Shown: piece by piece, positions 15,695 through 18,871 of the stretch
How positions within the stretch are numbered: the stretch's first letter is position 1
Layout: every line of letters starts with the position of its first letter
NCBI GenBank assembly: GCA_021819225.1
Contig: JAKARU010000007.1
Location: 1 to 18,871 of the forward strand
Source of the DNA: Thermoplasmata archaeon
GTDB taxonomy: Archaea; Thermoplasmatota; Thermoplasmata; Thermoplasmatales; Thermoplasmataceae
Direction of reading: 5' to 3'
Length of the DNA stretch: 18,871 nucleotides
Translations under genes and position numbers: made by a program
The notes under the pieces: generated by a model
The model's input: the letters and a program-made list of their open reading frames with translations, nothing else
Databases searched by the model: none
Told to the model about the DNA's origin: nothing

Positions 15695-16212
15695 ATTCCG
15701 ACCTGGAATTTGCCTTCACAATCGGGACAATAGATGGAATCATCACAGCCCTAATGATTGCGAGCAGGGCTATTCTGAGTGATACTGCAATGTCCCTTGA
15801 CCTCTCCGTGAGAATAGCACTTGGCTCATCAGTTGTGGGAGCATCAAGTTATCTTGTTGCTGAATATGGAAAATTGAGGGCAGAAGATAGCCTGGTATAT
15901 AGACACCTGAGGCCACAGGGCTCCAGAAGGTTGCGAAATGAAGTGGATATAGAACTTTTCGTTGACGCTTTCAGGGGAGGGAGTATATCGATGCTCATGG
16001 GCTTTGTTGGTGCTGCAATTCCACTGATTTCATATTCCCTCTTTGAGAGGATTCAGGGGATATCTATTGGAATTTCCTACCTAACCCTGATTCTGATGGG
16101 CGTCATTCTTGGGAGGAAGTCTGGCGGGAAAATACTGTTATGGTCAACATCGCTGGTAATTCTTGGACTGCTGATGACACTGCTTGGGTATTACGTCAGG
16201 GTGATCTCTTGA
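15691..16212 (+). CDS. VIT1/CCC1-like membrane protein
   Basis: This 173-residue protein resembles the archaeal TIGR00267 group of the VIT1/CCC1 family, known elsewhere for moving iron or manganese out of the cytoplasm. The first helix region carries GTIDGIITALMIASRA, matching the family's first-helix pattern. About five helices are predicted (8-26, 42-58, 98-115, 122-140, 150-170), with the hydrophilic loop RHLRPQGSRRLRNEVD between the second and third. Start GTG 15691 overlaps the DUF211 stop. Its stop overlaps the next start by four bases (TTGA). Whether this short version transports metal cannot be shown from sequence. Confidence 0.82.
   Translation: MNSDLEFAFTIGTIDGIITALMIASRAILSDTAMSLDLSVRIALGSSVVGASSYLVAEYGKLRAEDSLVYRHLRPQGSRRLRNEVDIELFVDAFRGGSISMLMGFVGAAIPLISYSLFERIQGISIGISYLTLILMGVILGRKSGGKILLWSTSLVILGLLMTLLGYYVRVIS
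16199..16206 (+). promoter_or_regulatory. Extended Shine-Dalgarno site before TTG 16209
   Basis: GGGTGATC contains GGTGATC, which pairs with the 3' end of archaeal 16S rRNA. It lies two bases before TTG 16209 and supports that start over the earlier in-frame ATG 16140. Confidence 0.5.
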
Positions 16213-17657
16213 AGAGAGGGCACATACTTATCATTACTTCAGACCTGCTGTACCTGGTTTCCATCATCTTACTCAACTATTCGGGAGATTTTGTTTTTTC
16301 CCATGGATCTGAGGAACTGACATTCCTGTTTCTGATGATCATCATGATGATGCCCATCTTGGAGATCTTCTCTGAAAAAATTCACGAAATACTCTCAGGC
16401 TATTTCATCTCAGTTTTTTTGATTGCAGATACTCTTACAATATTTCTTGATTTTTCAAACCTTTCCATAATGATACTTCAGATCCTCGCCTTTATCCTCG
16501 GATTCAGGTATATTATGGAGACAAATAAGCGGAAGTTTTACAGAATAGCCTATGTAACATATGGAGTCATAATGCTGTTTATTGCATCTCTCCTGAGGTA
16601 TGATCCCATTCAGAAAATTAATGATGTCCTTGTTGCGAACATTTCTGATGATGTCAGGCTTTCAGGGATCCCGATCTTTTTCAGGGATGGTATTGTAATT
16701 TTTTCTCAAAGATTCTTCGTTTTGAGTATAAGTTTCCAGTTTCTTATAATCATACTTCTTCTCGGATTCCTTCTTATGGAGAACTCCAGGAAGATAATAG
16801 AAATTGCAGGCAGGAGTAGAGGCAAAACTGGGGAAGCCTTTGGATTGGCATCCATGTCCTTTTCTGTGCTTTCCTGCCAGTGTGAAACAACAACATCCAT
16901 AATACCTGCAATCGGAGCTGAAATTCTCGGGGTCATTTCGGTACCGGTTATTCTTGAAAGCCTTATTCTCTCCTTGCTGACTTTCATTTATATAGAGATA
17001 CTTGAGAAGCGTGGAAATACAGGATTATTTGAATATCTATGGAATTCGAATCATATAACAAGGATAAAATTGACCGCATCAGTGTTGGGCATCTTATTTA
17101 TACCAGTCTTCATAACGTTAGGCACTTCCTTCAATCTGGAATCTAATCTCTTTTTCTACTTTGGCACAAGTATTGGCGTTTTTGTTGTCTCCACCTATAT
17201 TTTTTTAAATGTTATGCAGTTTTTAACAGTTGGATTGAAACCTGGAAAGATCGTGATGTCCTTGCTCATAATCGCCATGCTGTTTTTGATGGTCATCTGG
17301 TACTGGCCTGCTGTACTTGTAATGACTGTGGGAAGTGGAATCCTGTTCTCAATAATGGGAGTTACTTCAATTTTGACTGGTTTTATCTTTTCCGTAATTC
17401 TGACCGGACTTGACAGGATAGATAGAGTTATTGCTTTTGAGTATGCTGCAGGCATGTTTCCTGTCATTTTCGTTTTAGCCCTTTACTACTCTGTTGTCAC
17501 GGAGAGCGTTATCTGGCCCATATACAGCCTGGCCAGCCAGGAGATTTTTTCCCTGGTTCTCCTCGGGATTTCCCTTCCATTTATGTGGCTGGCAACTAAC
17601 TATTCAATATACGCAAATTTTCCGCGGAATGACCAAAGTGTAAATATTCCAAGATAA
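16209..17657 (+). CDS. Large polytopic membrane protein with a CxC motif
   Basis: This is a 482-residue protein with about 13-14 predicted membrane helices over almost its whole length and short loops. I do not recognise the family. Next to a predicted helix is CQCETTT (C223, C225), after GLASMSFSVLS and before SIIPAIGAEILG; a CxCE pair at a membrane face could bind a metal or form a disulfide. The start is TTG 16209, overlapping the VIT1-like stop (TTGA) and preceded by GGGTGATC. An earlier in-frame ATG at 16140 would overlap the upstream gene by 73 bases. Co-translation with the VIT1/CCC1-like gene suggests a membrane transport role, which is inference. Confidence 0.8.
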   Translation: MKRGHILIITSDLLYLVSIILLNYSGDFVFSHGSEELTFLFLMIIMMMPILEIFSEKIHEILSGYFISVFLIADTLTIFLDFSNLSIMILQILAFILGFRYIMETNKRKFYRIAYVTYGVIMLFIASLLRYDPIQKINDVLVANISDDVRLSGIPIFFRDGIVIFSQRFFVLSISFQFLIIILLLGFLLMENSRKIIEIAGRSRGKTGEAFGLASMSFSVLSCQCETTTSIIPAIGAEILGVISVPVILESLILSLLTFIYIEILEKRGNTGLFEYLWNSNHITRIKLTASVLGILFIPVFITLGTSFNLESNLFFYFGTSIGVFVVSTYIFLNVMQFLTVGLKPGKIVMSLLIIAMLFLMVIWYWPAVLVMTVGSGILFSIMGVTSILTGFIFSVILTGLDRIDRVIAFEYAAGMFPVIFVLALYYSVVTESVIWPIYSLASQEIFSLVLLGISLPFMWLATNYSIYANFPRNDQSVNIPR

Positions 17658-17666
17658 TACATATGC

Positions 17667-18506
17667 ATGAGAATCGGCTTTTCAAGCAGTAGGGGGATGA
17701 TCTGTCCTGTGCTTATTGCAGGAGAGAAAGTAAAATTTCTCGAAAGAAACATACAGATAAATGATTTCTATGCAAACATTGAAAGATTTTTAGATGAACT
17801 CGAAAATAACGGAACGATGGTTGAAAACACGGGAAACACCGTGATTCCAGTTAATCCATCCAAGATACTGTGCCCTGCCCTGAACTTCACTGATCACTCA
17901 GGGGAAACTGGACAGAAATCACCGGAATTTCCATACTTCTTTCCAAAATTTCCAAGTTCTGTTACATCGTACGATTCAGATATAATAAGGCCAGGACCTG
18001 TCAGGAAACTGGATTATGAAGGGGAAATTGCAGCCATCATTTCCAGGAAAACCAGGGATGCAGGAATCCAGGCCTCTTCCCAATCTATTGCTGGCTATGC
18101 CGTCGTGAATGATGTGAGTGCAAGAGATATCCAGAACCAGTTTTCAGAAGGCCTGGGCAAGAACTGGATAATGGGAAAGGCTGCCGACACATTCCTACCT
18201 GTTTCATCCCAGGTATATATCGGGAAGGAAGATGACCTTGATATAAGGACCTCCGTCAATGGGGCCGAAAGGCAAAATGGAAATACAGGTCAGATGATAT
18301 TCTCATTTCCTGAAATGATCAGTTATATCAGTAAATTCATAACTCTTTTTCCGGGGGACATGATCCTCAGTGGTACTCCTCCTGGAGTGGCAATGTCTGG
18401 AAAATACCCGTTCCTTGAGGATGGAGATGTTGTAAGGGTAGAATCTAAAAAAATCGGGTATATATCAAACATGGTGAGAGATAATGATAAGAGAAATCCC
18501 GGCTGA
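17667..18506 (+). CDS. Fumarylacetoacetate hydrolase family enzyme
   Basis: This 279-residue protein belongs to the fumarylacetoacetate hydrolase (FAH) fold family, metal-dependent enzymes that split or decarboxylate beta-keto acids, or act as hydratases or isomerases in breakdown of aromatic and related acids. Seen are LDYEGEIAAII with the metal-binding glutamates (about 112-122), YAVVNDVSARD (about 144-154), GKAADTFLPV (about 170-179) and LFPGDMILSGTPPGV (about 229-243). The active site looks complete. The exact substrate cannot be read from sequence. It starts nine bases after the previous stop with no ribosome site; TAAATATTCC at 17641-17650 could be its TATA box for a leaderless message. 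The last 23 bases overlap the next gene. Confidence 0.92.
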   Translation: MRIGFSSSRGMICPVLIAGEKVKFLERNIQINDFYANIERFLDELENNGTMVENTGNTVIPVNPSKILCPALNFTDHSGETGQKSPEFPYFFPKFPSSVTSYDSDIIRPGPVRKLDYEGEIAAIISRKTRDAGIQASSQSIAGYAVVNDVSARDIQNQFSEGLGKNWIMGKAADTFLPVSSQVYIGKEDDLDIRTSVNGAERQNGNTGQMIFSFPEMISYISKFITLFPGDMILSGTPPGVAMSGKYPFLEDGDVVRVESKKIGYISNMVRDNDKRNPG

Positions 18507-18871
18507 AGAAATCAATAAATATGAACTCCCATTTGTTCCATACCTGTTTCCGGAAAATAATGGGAGAGTCAAATTAAGGATTGACGATGTAAGGCATATT
18601 ACGCTGGTACAGGATCTTGAGCTAGGAGGCATGAAGATATCCGTAAAGGAATTCTTTCTTGACTGGTTTTATTCTGGATTTCCGAAGAATCTCATGAAAA
18701 CCTCATCTGAACCGTATTCAAACCTGTGGAGAACCATGGTGATGATAAACGGAAGGAATATTCCCGCGTTCTTTGGAAAGGATTACAAAGGAAGATTTGC
18801 GGCCTCATTCAATAAAGGGGGACTGAATATTGAAATCAGGTCAGATAGTGATTTTTCTGAAATTGCAAGAG
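18484..18871 (+). CDS. Start of an unrecognised gene (partial)
   Basis: A frame opens at ATG 18484 and stays open for 129 codons to the right edge. The product starts MIREIPAEEINKYELPFVPY and contains ELGGMKISVKEFFLDWFYSG; it has no membrane segment in the visible part and reads as a soluble mixed alpha-beta protein. I do not recognise the family. GGTGA (18473-18477) lies six bases before the ATG. The start overlaps the end of the FAH gene by 23 bases, so the two are probably translated from one message, and it may act in the same pathway. Confidence 0.75.
   Translation, partial: MIREIPAEEINKYELPFVPYLFPENNGRVKLRIDDVRHITLVQDLELGGMKISVKEFFLDWFYSGFPKNLMKTSSEPYSNLWRTMVMINGRNIPAFFGKDYKGRFAASFNKGGLNIEIRSDSDFSEIAR

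Noticed and set aside
16140..16208. Longer N-terminus for the large membrane protein from ATG 16140
   Set aside because: It would overlap the upstream gene by 73 bases and add a hydrophilic segment, while TTG 16209 has an extended Shine-Dalgarno site and the four-base overlap seen at the previous junction.

Overview
The window looks like a piece of a Thermoplasmata (Thermoplasmatales-type) archaeal chromosome. The grounds are a DUF211 gene followed by a VIT1/CCC1-like membrane gene, a MoxR-DUF58 operon, strong use of AGG and ATA codons, and archaeal TATA boxes 23-27 bases before several start codons, as in leaderless transcripts. Genes inside operons instead carry GGAG or GGTGATC Shine-Dalgarno sites. 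The order is inferred from these features only, not from a database match. I found no tRNA, rRNA, CRISPR array or intact insertion sequence.

Bases 1-4060 (+) hold the end of an operon: the tail of an unknown gene, a polytopic membrane protein, a MoxR AAA+ ATPase, a DUF58 protein and a small six-helix membrane protein. All are overlapping or abutting. The first two overlaps share almost the same sequence.

Bases 4327-10029 are the most interesting part. A 906-residue UvrD-type helicase with a C-terminal RecB-like nuclease domain (-) is divergent from a protein kinase (+). The kinase runs tail-to-tail, with a 14-base overlap, into a PP2C phosphatase and a von Willebrand A protein (-). Kinase, PP2C and VWA match the TerY-phosphorylation triad (YegI/YegK/YegL type), which in bacteria is tied to stress and phage defence. 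Next to a helicase-nuclease this makes a candidate archaeal defence or DNA-stress island.

Bases 10156-12621 (-) encode a small four-helix membrane protein, a membrane-anchored family 2 glycosyltransferase, a four-helix membrane protein overlapping it, and an unrecognised 116-residue protein. Bases 12790-15018 hold a GlmS-like SIS-domain sugar isomerase (+), a 56-residue charged protein (-) with a clear ribosome binding site, and a two-gene unit (-) of a 32-residue single-helix protein and a CinA-like domain protein.

Bases 15410-18871 (+) are a tight gene set: DUF211 protein, VIT1/CCC1-like membrane protein, a large membrane protein with a CxC motif, a fumarylacetoacetate hydrolase family enzyme, and the start of an unrecognised gene that runs off the window.
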